Shown piece by piece: positions 33,651 to 44,406 of a stretch of 64,000 nucleotides of DNA (its first letter is position 1; each line of letters begins with the position of its first letter). The position numbers were made by a program, and so were the translations under genes. The notes beneath the pieces were generated by a model that saw only the letters and a program-made list of their open reading frames with translations, was not told the origin of the DNA and did no database searches. The stretch is taken from positions 8,903,658 through 8,967,657 of the forward strand of contig JAKSZT010004976.1 in NCBI GenBank assembly GCA_026826555.1. Direction: 5' to 3'. Source of the stretch: Tolypeutes matacus. Its lineage: Eukaryota; Chordata; Mammalia; Cingulata; Chlamyphoridae.

Positions 33651-35120
33651 GATGCCTAAGCACCAGCAAAAAATTATGAGCCAGGGGGGCGGATGTGGCT
33701 CAAATGGTTGGGCGTCCGTCTGCCATATGGAGGGACCTGGGTTCGATCCCCGGGACCTCCCGGTAAAATAAAAAAATATATATAGAAAGCGCATGGGCTG
33801 CCAGGCTCTGTGTGCTGCTGAGCCGTCGGGCCCCGGGAGCCATGCAGCAGGATGATGACGTAACAGGGGAGAGACAAGACGAGATGCTCCGAAAGCTGCA
33901 GAAGCCAGGAGCTGAGGTGGCGCAGGCAGCAGAATAACTGTCTCCTGCATCGGAAGTCTCCAGGATCGAATCCTGGTGAAGACTGGAGGATGAGAAGAGA
34001 TGGCAGGAAACAGACACAGAGAATTGCTCAGCGAATGGACACAAAAACAGCAAATGGGGAAGGGGGTGTTGGTTAAAATGGATAAAATAAATAAATAAAT
34101 CTTTAAAAAAAAAAAAAAAAAAATATGAGCCATACTAAGAAAATAGAAGACATGGCCCAAGAAAAGGAATACAGCAAAGTCCCAGAAGAGATGCAGAATT
34201 TGAGAGAACTAATCAGTGAGATGAGCACACATTTCCAAAATCAAATTAATGAGATGAAAGGGAATATAGTTAAAGAGATAAAATGTCATCAAGAAGTCAC
34301 TGAGCGAACACAAAGATAATTTGAAATCCTGAACAGAAAAGTAACGGAGTTCATGGGAATGAAAGACACAATAGGTGAAGTCAAAAACACATTTGAAGCA
34401 TACAACAACAGACTCGAAATGATAGAAGAAAGAATAAGTGATACTGAAGACAGAGCATCTAAAATTGAAGAGAGAAAAGAACAGAGAGAAAAGAATGGAA
34501 AAAAATTGAGCAGGGGCTCAGAGAGTTGAATGACAACACAAAACGCAAGAACATACGTGTCATGTGAGTTCCAGAAAGGGAAGAGAAAGGAAAAGGGGCA
34601 GAAAGAGTATCTGAGGAAATAATAGCTGAAATTTCCCCAACTCTCACGAAAGAAATGAACTTACATGTCCAAGAAGCACACCGTACCCCAATGAGAATAA
34701 ATCCAAATAGACCTACGCCAAGACACATACTATTCAGAATGTCAAATGTAAAAGATAAAGAGAAAATTCTCAGAGCAGCAAGAGAGAAGCAAACGATCAC
34801 ATACAAAGGATGCCAATACGACTTAGTGCAGATTTCTCTTCAGAAACCATGGAGGCGAGAAGACAGTGGTATGATACAATTAGAAAACTGAAAGAGAAAC
34901 ACTGCCAGCCGAGAATTCTTTATTCAGCAAAACTGTCCTTCAAATATGAAGGTGAATATAAAGTATTCACAAACAGAAACTAAGAGTTTGAAAAAAAGAA
35001 TCCACCTTTGCAGGAAATATTAAAGGAAGCCTTAGAACCTGAAAGAAAAAGACAGGAGAGAGAGGCTTGGAGGACAGTATAGAAGAAAGAAAAGCAGAAA
35101 GGATAACCAAAAGAGTAAAA
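33651..35120 (+). pseudogene. L1 ORF1 (RNA-binding protein) remnant
   Basis: ORF1p normally is a coiled-coil trimer with an RRM and C-terminal domain that coats L1 RNA. Here the frame starts MPKHQQKIMSHTKK, but a SINE enters after about codon 8. Downstream, coiled-coil text (EMQNLRELISEM, 34190 area) stops at 34319. The RRM/CTD part is visible in pieces around 34655-34891 (HVQEAHRTPMRINPNRPTPR). Several frameshifts and stops separate the pieces. Confidence 0.75.
33684..34123 (+). repeat. DAS-III-like SINE in L1 ORF1
   Basis: Head 'ggggggcggatgtggctcaa', box B 'gggttcgatccccggg', second unit 'gtctccaggatcgaatcctg', A-tail. Flanked by the duplication 'tatgagcca' (33675-33683 and 34124-34132). 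Confidence 0.9.
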
Positions 35121-37607
35121 AGAGAGACAAAAATAAGATGACATATGAAAACCAAAGAATACAATGGTTGAAATAAATAGTGCATTTTCAGTAATATCAT
35201 TGAATGTGAATGGATTAAATTCCCCAATCAAAAGATACAGGCTTACAGAATGGATAAAAAAACATGAGCCATCCATATGCTGCTTACAAGAAACTCACCT
35301 TAGACCCAAGGATACAAACCGGCTGAAAGTAAAAGGTTGGAAAAAGATACTCCACACGAATAGTAAACAGAAAAGAGCAGGGGTAGCTATACTAATATTA
35401 GACAAAACAGACTTCAAATGCAAAAAAGTGATAAGAGATGCGGAAGGCCATTATATATTAAAAGGGACAATCCTCCAGGAAGATATAACAATCATAAATA
35501 TCTATGCACCTAACCAGGGTGCCCAAAAATATATGAGACAAACTCTGGCAAAACTGAAGGGAGAAATAGACATTTCTACAATAATCGTCGGAGACTTCAA
35601 CACCCCTCTCACATCATTAGATAGAACAACTAGACAGAAGATCAACAAGGAAACAGAGAACTTGAACAATATGATAAACAAGTTAGACCTAACAGACATA
35701 TACAGAACACTGCATCCAAACTCAGCAGGTTATACATTCTTCTCAAGTGCCCATAGATCTTTCTCCAGGACAGACCACATGTTAGGTCACAACGAAGCTC
35801 TCAATAAATATAAAAAGACTGAAATTATACAAAGCACCTTCTCTGATCATAATGGAATGAAACGAGAAATCAGTAACAGACAGGAAAAAAGTAGATTTAC
35901 CAGTGTGTGGAGACTGAACAACACACTCCTAAATATTTGGTGGGTCAAAGAAATTCCAAATGAAATCAGTAAATACGTTGAGACAAATGAAAATGAGAAC
36001 ACAACGTATCAAAACTTATGGGATACAGCGAAGGCAGTCTTGAGAGGGAAATTTATAGCCCTAAATGCCTATATTAAAAAACAAGAAAGAGCTAAATTCA
36101 AAGATTTAACTAAACAACTTGAGAAACTAGAAAAAGAACAGCAAACCAATCCCAAAGCAAGCAGAAGGAAAGAAATAATAAAGATTAGAGCAGAAATAAA
36201 TGAAAATAAGAACAGAAAAACAATAGAGAAAATCAGCAAAACCAAAAGCTGGTTCTTTGAGAAGATCAATAAAATTGACAAACCCCTCGCTAGACTAACA
36301 AAGAAAAAAAGAGAGAAGATGCAAATAAATACAATCAGAAATAAAAGGGGGGAAATTACAAATGACCTCACAAAAATAAAAAGAATTATAAGAGGATATT
36401 ATGAGAAACTATATGCCAACAAACTAGACAACCTGGATGAGATGGACAAATTTATAGAAACTCATAGCCAACCTACACTGACACAACAAGAAATAAAAGA
36501 ACTTAACAAACTAATCACAATTAAGAAGATTGAATCCGTCATCAAAAATCTCCCAGCAAAGAAAAGTCCAGGACCAGATGGCTTCACAGGTGAATTCTAC
36601 CAAGCATTTCCAAAAGAATTAATACATCACGACCAAGTGGGATTTATTCCTGGTATACAAGGCTGGTTCAACATAAGAAAATCAATCAATGTAATACACC
36701 ACATTAACAAGTTGAAGGGAAAAAACCACATGATCATCTCAATAGATGCAGAAAAGGCATTCGACAAAATCCAACATCTTTTTTGATAAAAATACTTCAA
36801 AAGATAGGAATAAAAGGAAAATTCCTCAATATGATAAAAGGCATATATGAAAACCCACAGCCAAGATCATACTCAATTGGGAAAGGTTGAAAGCTGTCCC
36901 CCTAAGATCGGGAACAAGACAAGGATGCCCACTGTCATCATTGTTATTCAACATTGTACTGGAAGTTCTAGCTAGGGCAATTAGACAAGACAAAAAAATT
37001 AAAGGCGTCCAAATAGGAAAAGAGGAAGTAAAACTCTGTTTGCGGATGACATGATCCTGTACCTAGAAAATCCTGAAGTATCCATGACAAAGCTACTTGA
37101 ACTAATAAATGAGTTCAGCAAAGTGACAGGATAAAAGATCAGCACGCAAAAGTCAGTAATGTTCTTGTACACTAGTACTGAACAATCCGAGGAGGAAATC
37201 AGGAGGAAAATTCCATTTTCAATAGCAACAAAAAGACTCAAATACCTAGGAGTTAATTTAACCAAAGAAGTACAGGACCTATATGCAGAAAACTACAAAA
37301 CAATGCTAAAAGAAATTGAAAAAGACCTAAACAAATGGAAAGACATTCTGTGTTCATGGATTGGAAGAATAAATATCGTGAAGATGTCAATCTTGCCCAA
37401 ACTGATTTACAGATTCAATGCAATACCAATCAAAATCCCAACAGCCTACTTTACAGAATTAGAGAAGGCAATTACCAAATTCATCTGGAAGGGTAAGTGC
37501 ACCCGAATAGCCAAAAGTATTCTAAAAAAGAAGAGCAATGTGGGAGGAATTTCACTGCCTGACCTTGAAACATATTACAAAGCTATAGTGGTCAAAACAG
37601 CATGGTA

Positions 37608-37711
37608 TGGGAAACGGATGTGGCTCGGGGGGTTCGGCGTCCGCCTGCCATATGGAGAGACCGGGGTTCGATCCCCGCTACCTCCCGGTAAAAAAAAAAA
37701 AAAAAAAAAAA
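37608..37711 (+). repeat. Short DAS-III-like SINE in L1 ORF2
   Basis: Monomeric: 'gggaaacggatgtggctcgg', 'ggggttcgatccccgctacc', A-tail. Exact 14-bp duplication 'aaaacagcatggta' at 37594-37607 and 37712-37725, so a young insertion. Confidence 0.95.
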
Positions 37712-37944
37712 AAAACAGCATGGTACTGGCATAAAGATAGACATATTGATCAGTGGAATAGAATTAAGAACCCAGAAATATACCCTCACCTATACAGTCA
37801 ACTGGTTTTTGACAAACCTACCAAGCTCATGCTAATGGGAAAAAAACAGTCTCTTCAACAAATGGTGTTGGGAGAACTGGATATCTATAACCAAAAGAAT
37901 GAAAGAGGACCACTATCTCACCCCCTATACAAGAATCAACTCAA

Positions 37945-38060
37945 GGGGGTGGATGTGGCTCAACTGGTTGGGCGTCCGTCTCCCATATGGAGGGACCTGG
38001 GTTTGATCCCCGGGACCTCCCGGTAAAATAAAATTAAAAAATAAAATAAATAAAAATAAA
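37945..38060 (+). repeat. Short DAS-III-like SINE in L1 ORF2
   Basis: Monomeric: 'gggggtggatgtggctcaac', 'gggtttgatccccgggacct', A-rich tail with AAAT/AAAAT units. Exact 14-bp duplication 'aagaatcaactcaa' at 37931-37944 and 38061-38074. Confidence 0.95.
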
Positions 38061-39187
38061 AAGAATCAACTCAAAATGGATCACAGATCTAAATATAAAA
38101 GCCAGGACCATAAAACTACTAGAAGAGAATGTAGGGAAACATCTTCAAGACCTTGTAGTAGGTGGTGGTTTCTTGGACCTTACACCCAAAAGCACGTGCA
38201 GCAAAAGAAAAAGTAGATAAACGGGACCTCCTCAAAATTAAACACTTTTGTACCTCACAGGACTTTGTCAGAAGGGTGAAAAGGCAGTCGACTCAATGGG
38301 AAAAAATATATGGAAATCACATAGCTGATAAGGGTTTAATATCCAGGATATATAAAGAGATGTTACAACTCAACAATAAAAAGACAAATGACCCAATTAA
38401 AAAATGGGCCAAAGACTTGAATAGACATTTCTCCAAAGAAGAAATACAAATGGCAAGAAAACACATGAAGAAATGCTCAACATCACTCATGATTAGGGAA
38501 ATGCAAATCAAAACTACAATGAGATATCATTTCACACCTACCAGAATGGCCACTATTAAAAAGACAGAGAACTACAAGTGTTGGAGAGGATGTGGAGAGA
38601 TAGGAACACTTCTTCACTGTTGGTGGGAATGCAGGATGGTACAACCACTATGGAGGACTGTTTGGCAGTTCCTAACGAAGTTGAATATAGACTTGCCACG
38701 TGACCCTGCAATACCACTACTGGCTATATATCCAGAAGAACTGAGAGCAGTGACACGAACAGACATCTGCACACGGATGTTCACAGCCACATTATTCACC
38801 ATTGCCAAAAGTTGGAAACAACCCATGTGTCCACCAACAGATGAATGGATAAACAAACTGTGGTCTATTCACACGATGGAGTATTATGCAGTTGTAAGAA
38901 GAAATGAAGTCGTAAAGCATATGGCAACATGCATGAACCTGGAGGACATTATGTTGAGTGAAGCAAGCCAGACACAAAAGGACAAATACTGTATGAATGC
39001 GTTACTATGAACCAAATATATTGTGTAATATATTGTTTGATTCAAAAAAAAAAATTTATATGTATCCATCACATTTAATTGAGAAATGTATATATTTATT
39101 CATCTGTGTTTACTTTTTAGTTTTTAATTGTTTATACTTTCAATTATTAAATGTACAAAATAAAGTTAAAAAAACGTTAAAAAAACA

Positions 39188-39203
39188 AAGACATTTACAG
39201 ATG
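39188..39203 (+). repeat. Target-site duplication, right (full-length L1)
   Basis: Exact copy of the 16-bp repeat at 32561-32576. Confidence 0.95.
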
Positions 39204-39928
39204 AACAAAAGATGGCATTCATTACTAGAAGACCTGTCCTAGAAAAGATCCTAAAAGGAGTCCTTCAAGCTGAAGTCAAAGGACATTAGATAGTAATTTG
39301 AAGCCCTAAGAAGAAATAGAAAAACACTGGTAAAGACAACTACATAAACATGATCTTGTATTACTATACTTGTTTGTACTGCCTCCTGCAATTATTAAAA
39401 TCTATGTTAATGGATATACAATGTATAAAGATATAATCTGAGATAGCAATAAGGGGGAGAGATGGAGATGTATAGGAGTAAAGCATTTATATATGACTGG
39501 AACTAGACTGGTACTGTTCACATTAGGTTGTTACTAGTCTAACATGCTAATGCAATTACAAAGGTAACTACTAAGAAAAGTAAAAAATATAGAGAAAAGA
39601 AGCGGTTCGAAATGGTCCACTACAAAAAATAGCTAAATAATAATTTTAAAAAAGGCAGTAATGGATTAATTGGAAAATAAAAATCATACAAGACATGCAG
39701 AAAAAAAATTAGCTAAACAGCAGAAATAAATCCTTATCAGTTATTGCCTTAAATTCAAATAGATTAAACTCTCCTATTAAAAGGCAAAGATTGGAAGAAG
39801 ACTGGATTAAAACACATGATCCATCTATATGCTGTCTATAAGAGACTCACTTTAGATATAGAGACACACAGAGGTTGAAAGTAGGAAGGGTAGGAAAAGA
39901 TACTCCATGAAAATAGTAATTGAAAAAG
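39204..39928 (+). mobile_element. Old L1 continuation (ORF1 end, linker, ORF2 start)
   Basis: Resumes the host L1 exactly where 32576 left it ('aacaaaagatggcattcatt', 'gacctgtcctagaaaagatc'), then the inter-ORF part and a decayed endonuclease start ('aaacacatgatccatctata'). Confidence 0.75.
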
Positions 39929-40028
39929 AGGGGAAGCAGATGTAGCTCAAGTGGTTGAGTGCCTGCTTCCCATATATGAGGTTCTGAGTTCAATCTCCAG
40001 TACCTCCTAAAAAATAAAAAATAAAGTA
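39929..40028 (+). repeat. Older monomeric tRNA-derived SINE
   Basis: 'ggggaagcagatgtagctca', 'gttctgagttcaatctccag', 'tacctcctaaaaaataaaa'. A tRNA-like head plus A-tail only; more diverged than the DAS-III-like copies. Confidence 0.75.
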
Positions 40029-40064
40029 AAATTTTAAGAAAGAGAGCCAGACTCTAAGCCAAAC

Positions 40065-41280
40065 TCGCATATAAACTCACTGCCTTCCCCCCAACTCCCA
40101 CCCCGGCATGGGACGTGACTCCCAGGGACGGGCCTCCCTGGCACAGCGGTATTATTACTAAGTGCCAACTAGTGATGGATTTGGAAAAAGATATTGACCA
40201 AAAGGGGAAAATATTAAATACAAATGAGTTTTCACAGCCAAGAGATTTCAAAATAAGGTGGGAGGTCATTCTAGAGGTTTACACTTATGCATGTCTCAGG
40301 GGGACTTACTTCACTGACTGCCACAGTAAACAATGTCTCAAGGCGGGGTGCTACTGAGGGCTCTAGAGACATCTGGACACTACAGGCAGGGCAGACAACC
40401 CTGGGAAATTGGCACCCCATCAGTGGGCCTTACCTTGGAAAATATGATAACCTATATCCCCAATGTAACAGAGTTAGACTCATTTATGATTTTACTACAC
40501 ATGGTCCTTCTGCTCCTTTTATTTGAACCTATAATTAGCACTACACCTGTTAAATATATGTCTGATTTAAATCTTTGGTCTCTTTGTATGCCAGATGAGC
40601 CCTGAATCTCAGCAGACTTGCAGCCAACACCTATTCTCCAGTTCATAGGACTTGCCTGGGACAACTAACAAAATGATGATGATGGACAATGCCTATCCCA
40701 AAAAAAACAGAGTATCTACAACTGCAGGCAAGACAGTTCCATCCATCTGCCCCATGGGATCTAAAACCCCCTCTCAATCGGAAGCAAGTGGGTATCACCA
40801 TCCCAAAATCCTCAAGACTGAGAAATGAACAAACCTAAGGGGGGAATGCAACTATGGACCAAAGTAGAATTATTATTCTAGTAATGGAAGAGCCTGTAAT
40901 AGTGATATAAAGACAATGGTCACCAGAGGTTCTGAGGGGAGGGAGAGGTAAGAATAGGTATTTGGGGTATTTGGTGGACACTGGAATTGTTCTACATGAT
41001 ATTGCAATGACAGATACAAGCCATTATACATTTTGTCAAGATCTATAAAATTGGGTGGTGCAAAGGCTAAACCATAATGCAAACTGTAGGCCATGGTTAG
41101 TAGCAATGCTTCAATATTTGTTCATCAATTGTAATAAATGTACCACACTAATGAAAGATTTTAATAGGGGAAAATGTGAGAGGGGGAGGGGGTGGTGTAT
41201 ATGGGAATGCCCTATATTTTCTATGTAACTTTTATGTAATCTAAAACTCCTTTAAAGATAAAGAAAAAGAAAAATAGTAC
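40065..41280 (+). mobile_element. L1-lineage (HAL1-like?) 3' region
   Basis: Non-coding repeat with landmarks 'aaagatattgaccaaaaggg', 'aatgtaccacactaatgaaa' and an L1-like end near 41270. A related copy is at 43685-43990 and a reversed one at 54555-54950. I assign it to an L1 or half-L1 3' UTR by its end; the family name is not certain. Confidence 0.5.
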
Positions 41281-41482
41281 ATGGAATCTCCAGTTTCCTT
41301 TGAAGGAAAAAAAAAAAAAAAAAAGAGCCACAGTGGCTATATTACTGTCAGGCAAAATAGACTTTATGTCAAAAAAGATTACAAAAGACAAAGAAGGAAT
41401 TAACGAAGACCTAAGTAAATGGAAAGACATCCCACATTCACGGATTAGAAGATTTAATATTCTTAATATTGTTAAGATGTCA

Positions 41483-42122
41483 GGGCGAAGACGTGCCAGG
41501 ACCCAGGAGTGCAGCGAGAGACGGAGTATCTGCCCCGCGGCGCGGGCGGGTGGTGGAGCAAGTGAGGCTAGCCGACGGTCCCCAGCCCCGCGGTTGCTTG
41601 AGTGAATGAGATGGTTGGAGGAGCTGAAGGAACCAAGCTAGGTGATGACTTCAAAGAAACGGAAAGGAAAAAAACCATAAAGACATATATAAGTACTGTA
41701 AGGCAACAGTGAGTCAAGAAATGCCTAAGGAAGAAAGCATCACAAAAATAAGATTGACCACTCTGTTACCAGTGAAGATCAACTCATCTTTTCGTTTCAT
41801 TTTTTTGCATATGGATTGGCAAAATGTCAACTCAATCTAATTGTTGGTTTTCTCTGCTATACATCTTGGACAGGAGACACTGGGAACCAAACCCGGGACC
41901 TCCCATGTGGGAAGCAGGAGCTCAACTGAACCACATCTGTTTCTCCTCCCTTGTCTTTTTATCATTGAGTTAGTTGTGTTTTAAGTTTATATAACATTGA
42001 GATCAAACCATTATTTTATATGTGGTTTCCAAAAGTTTTTTCAATTAAATAGGCTCCCTTTTCAATTTCTTACCAAATTTATATGCAGAGTAAAAGTTTT
42101 TAATTTTGAAAAAAAAAAAAAA
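41483..42122 (+). pseudogene. Chimeric retrocopy with endophilin-like 5' part
   Basis: A 640-bp insertion ending in an A-tail and flanked by the 9-bp duplication 'aagatgtca' (41474-41482 and 42123-42131) inside an L1, so it is a processed copy of an RNA. Its first 120 bases are GC- and CpG-rich like a 5' UTR. Then 41600-41665 reads VGGAEGTKLGDDFKETERK, very like endophilin-A exon 2 (SH3GL family: VGGAEGTKLDDDFKEMERK from memory). The remainder holds a reversed SINE (41850-41945) and antisense L1 (41955-42105). No usable protein. The endophilin match is short and from memory. Confidence 0.55.
41850..41945 (-). repeat. DAS-type SINE unit, reverse, in the retrocopy
   Basis: Reversed box B 'gggaaccaaacccgggacct' and reversed head 'tgaaccacatctgtttctcc'. 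It may have been part of the copied RNA. Confidence 0.7.
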
Positions 42123-43620
42123 AAGATGTCAATACTATTTAATGCAATCTATAAATTCAATACAACCCGTCAAAATTCCAGCTTTTTCCCCCCACAGAAA
42201 TGGAAAAGCAAATATTAAAATTCATATGGAAATGCATATGGGCCCAAATAGCCAAACCAATATTGAAAAAGGAAAACAAAGTTGGAGAACTCATACTCCC
42301 TGGTTTTAACTTACTACAAAGCTACAGTAATCAAAACAGTGTGGTACTGACATAAGTAGAGACACAAAGACCAATGGAATAGAACTTAGAATCCAGAAAC
42401 AATATGGGCACCCAGTCCAGTGGGGAAACAAATGGTATTAGGATAACCAAAAATCCCCAAGCAAAAGAATGAATTTGTAGGACTATTTCTTACCATATAC
42501 AAAAATCCAAAATGGATCAGTGACCTAAACAGAAGAGCTAATGCCATAAAACTCTTACAGGAAAACAGAGGGAAATATGTTCAAGGACTTTTATTTGGTA
42601 ATGGATTCTTAAATTTTACACCAAAAGCACAAGCAAAAGAAAAAATATTTGAGTTCATCATAATTAAAAACTTTTGTGCAAAGTACATTATCAAGAAAGT
42701 GAAAAGACAACCTATAGGATGGGAGAAAATACATGGTTGGAAACCACAGACCAGAATATATAAAGAACCCCTACAACTCACCCAATTTAAAAATTGGCCA
42801 AGGATTTGAATAGGCATTTCTCTAAAGAATTTATAAATGGTCAATAAGCATGATCAACATCATTAGCCATTAGAGAGAAACAAACCAAAACTACAAGATA
42901 ACCACTTTACTCCAACTAGGATGGCTATAATTAAAATTACAAAACAAGTATTGACAAGGATGGGAACAAACAGGAACCTGCATACATTGTTGCTGGCAAT
43001 GTAAAATGGTGTAACCACTTTGGAAAACAGCTTGGTGGTTCTTTAGAAAATAAAACATAGAACTACTATATAATCCAGGAACTATACTTCTTGAATATAT
43101 CCAAAAAAATAACTGAAAGCAGGGTCTTGGACAGATATTTCTACAACAATGTTCACAACAGTATTACTCACAATAGTCCAAAAGTGGAAGCAACACAACA
43201 TGTCCATTAACAGAAGAATGGATAAACAATATGTGGTATGGCCATACAATGGACAATTATTCAGCCATAAAAAGAAATGAAGAGCTGATGCATGCTATAA
43301 CACGGTGAACCTTGAAGGCATCATGTTGAATAAAATAAACCAAACACAAAAGGACAAATATTGCATGATTTCTCTTATATGGCATACTTAGAATAAGCAA
43401 ATTCAGAGACAGCAGAATAGTGGTTACCAGGTGATGGAGGAGAGAATGGGGAATTACTGTTTAATGAGCATAAGTTTCTTTTGGGGATGGTGAACACGTT
43501 CTGGAAATAGTTGTGAAAGTTATATGATGTTGCTAACTTACTTAATGTCACAGAATTATTCACTTAAAACTGGTTAAAATGATGTTGTGTATATTTTACC
43601 AAAATGAAACAAAACGAAAC

Positions 43621-43644
43621 ACAATAAAACAGGGTATGCCTGTA
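43621..43644. mobile_element. Tigger terminal-repeat remnant
   Basis: 'acaataaaacagggtatgcc' plus 'tgta' matches the Tigger terminal inverted repeat (…caataaaacgaggtatgcctgta). Only the terminus is seen. Confidence 0.5.
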
Positions 43645-43684
43645 TTTAACTCCCCATGTTCTCTGACTGGCAATTATGCTAGGG

Positions 43685-43990
43685 ATTTAAAAGCTGTTAG
43701 GGGCAACACAACTGGAAAAAGACCTTGAATAAAAGGGGGAAATGGTAAAGACAAATGAGTTCAAGTGGCTAAGAGACTTCAAAGAGAGTCGGGAGGTCAT
43801 CCCAGAGGTAACTCTTACGCACACCTCAGGAGGAGCTCATAGAACATCTAAGTGCCTATCACCCCACTCAGTGGGGTTCCTGAGAGCTCCGGAGACACCC
43901 TGGTCCTATATAAGGGGGGATAGCCCCAGAGACTGATGCCTTATCAGTGGGTTCTATTTTGGAATCTGTGCTCCTGAGAGTGACAGAATT
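43685..43990 (+). mobile_element. Second copy of the 40065-type repeat, cut by a gap
   Basis: 'aaaaagaccttgaataaaag', 'gacaaatgagttcaag' and 'gtcgggaggtcatcccagag' align with 40180-40280. It runs into the assembly gap. Confidence 0.6.
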
Positions 43991-44390
43991 NNNNNNNNNN
44001 NNNNNNNNNNNNNNNNNNNNNNNNNNNNNNNNNNNNNNNNNNNNNNNNNNNNNNNNNNNNNNNNNNNNNNNNNNNNNNNNNNNNNNNNNNNNNNNNNNNN
44101 NNNNNNNNNNNNNNNNNNNNNNNNNNNNNNNNNNNNNNNNNNNNNNNNNNNNNNNNNNNNNNNNNNNNNNNNNNNNNNNNNNNNNNNNNNNNNNNNNNNN
44201 NNNNNNNNNNNNNNNNNNNNNNNNNNNNNNNNNNNNNNNNNNNNNNNNNNNNNNNNNNNNNNNNNNNNNNNNNNNNNNNNNNNNNNNNNNNNNNNNNNNN
44301 NNNNNNNNNNNNNNNNNNNNNNNNNNNNNNNNNNNNNNNNNNNNNNNNNNNNNNNNNNNNNNNNNNNNNNNNNNNNNNNNNNNNNNNNNN
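43991..44390. other. Assembly gap (400 N)
   Basis: Run of N; a TA repeat follows directly (44391-44406), a likely cause of the gap. All open frames across it are artefacts. Confidence 0.99.
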
Positions 44391-44406
44391 TATATATATA
44401 TATATA
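44391..44406 (+). repeat. (TA)n at gap edge
   Basis: Pure TA run of at least 16 bases; true length hidden by the gap. Confidence 0.95.

Larger units (their letters stand above)
35164..39010 (+). pseudogene. L1 ORF2 (endonuclease, reverse transcriptase), broken
   Basis: First open block 35164-36786 (540 codons) carries the whole APE-type endonuclease: [26 protein letters not shown] and FSDHNGMK, so all catalytic Asn, Glu, Asp and His residues are present. It then enters the reverse transcriptase, where FYQAFPKEL joins directly to [11 protein letters not shown]; about 70 residues usual between these are missing. A stop follows at about 36784. [10 protein letters not shown] appears after a frameshift near 37038. 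The block 37159-37607 is cut by a SINE, the next by another at 37945. The block 38162-39010 has the Cys-rich end ([18 protein letters not shown]). Dead copy. Confidence 0.9.
32577..39187 (+). mobile_element. Full-length L1 retrotransposon (xenarthran), with three nested SINEs
   Basis: Runs from the L1 5' end ('gggacttccgggaagatgg') through a 5' UTR, ORF1 (from about 33651), a linker, ORF2 (from 35164) and a 3' UTR to an A-rich tail. It is bounded by a perfect 16-bp target duplication. Length is 6.6 kb including SINEs at 33684, 37608 and 37945. The perfect duplication and long open ORF2 stretches suggest a fairly recent insertion, but ORF1 is frameshifted and split and ORF2 has a deletion and several breaks, so it cannot be active. 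Confidence 0.93.
41285..43620 (+). mobile_element. Old L1 ORF2 and 3' UTR, split by a retrocopy
   Basis: Starts in ORF2 endonuclease text ('gccacagtggctatattact'), jumps by deletion to 'aaatggaaagacatcccaca', is interrupted at 41483-42122, then runs through the ORF2 C-terminal half ('caaagctacagtaatcaaaa') to an L1MA/MB-type 3' UTR ending near 43620. Many stops. Confidence 0.8.

Noticed and set aside
33633..34160. 175-codon - strand frame at 33.6-34.2 kb
   Set aside because: Antisense reading of a SINE within L1 ORF1.
41483..41610. CpG-rich spot as DSTN exon 1 or promoter
   Set aside because: It is on the + strand, has target duplications and an A-tail further on, and lacks the DSTN ATG followed by GT; it belongs to a retrocopy.
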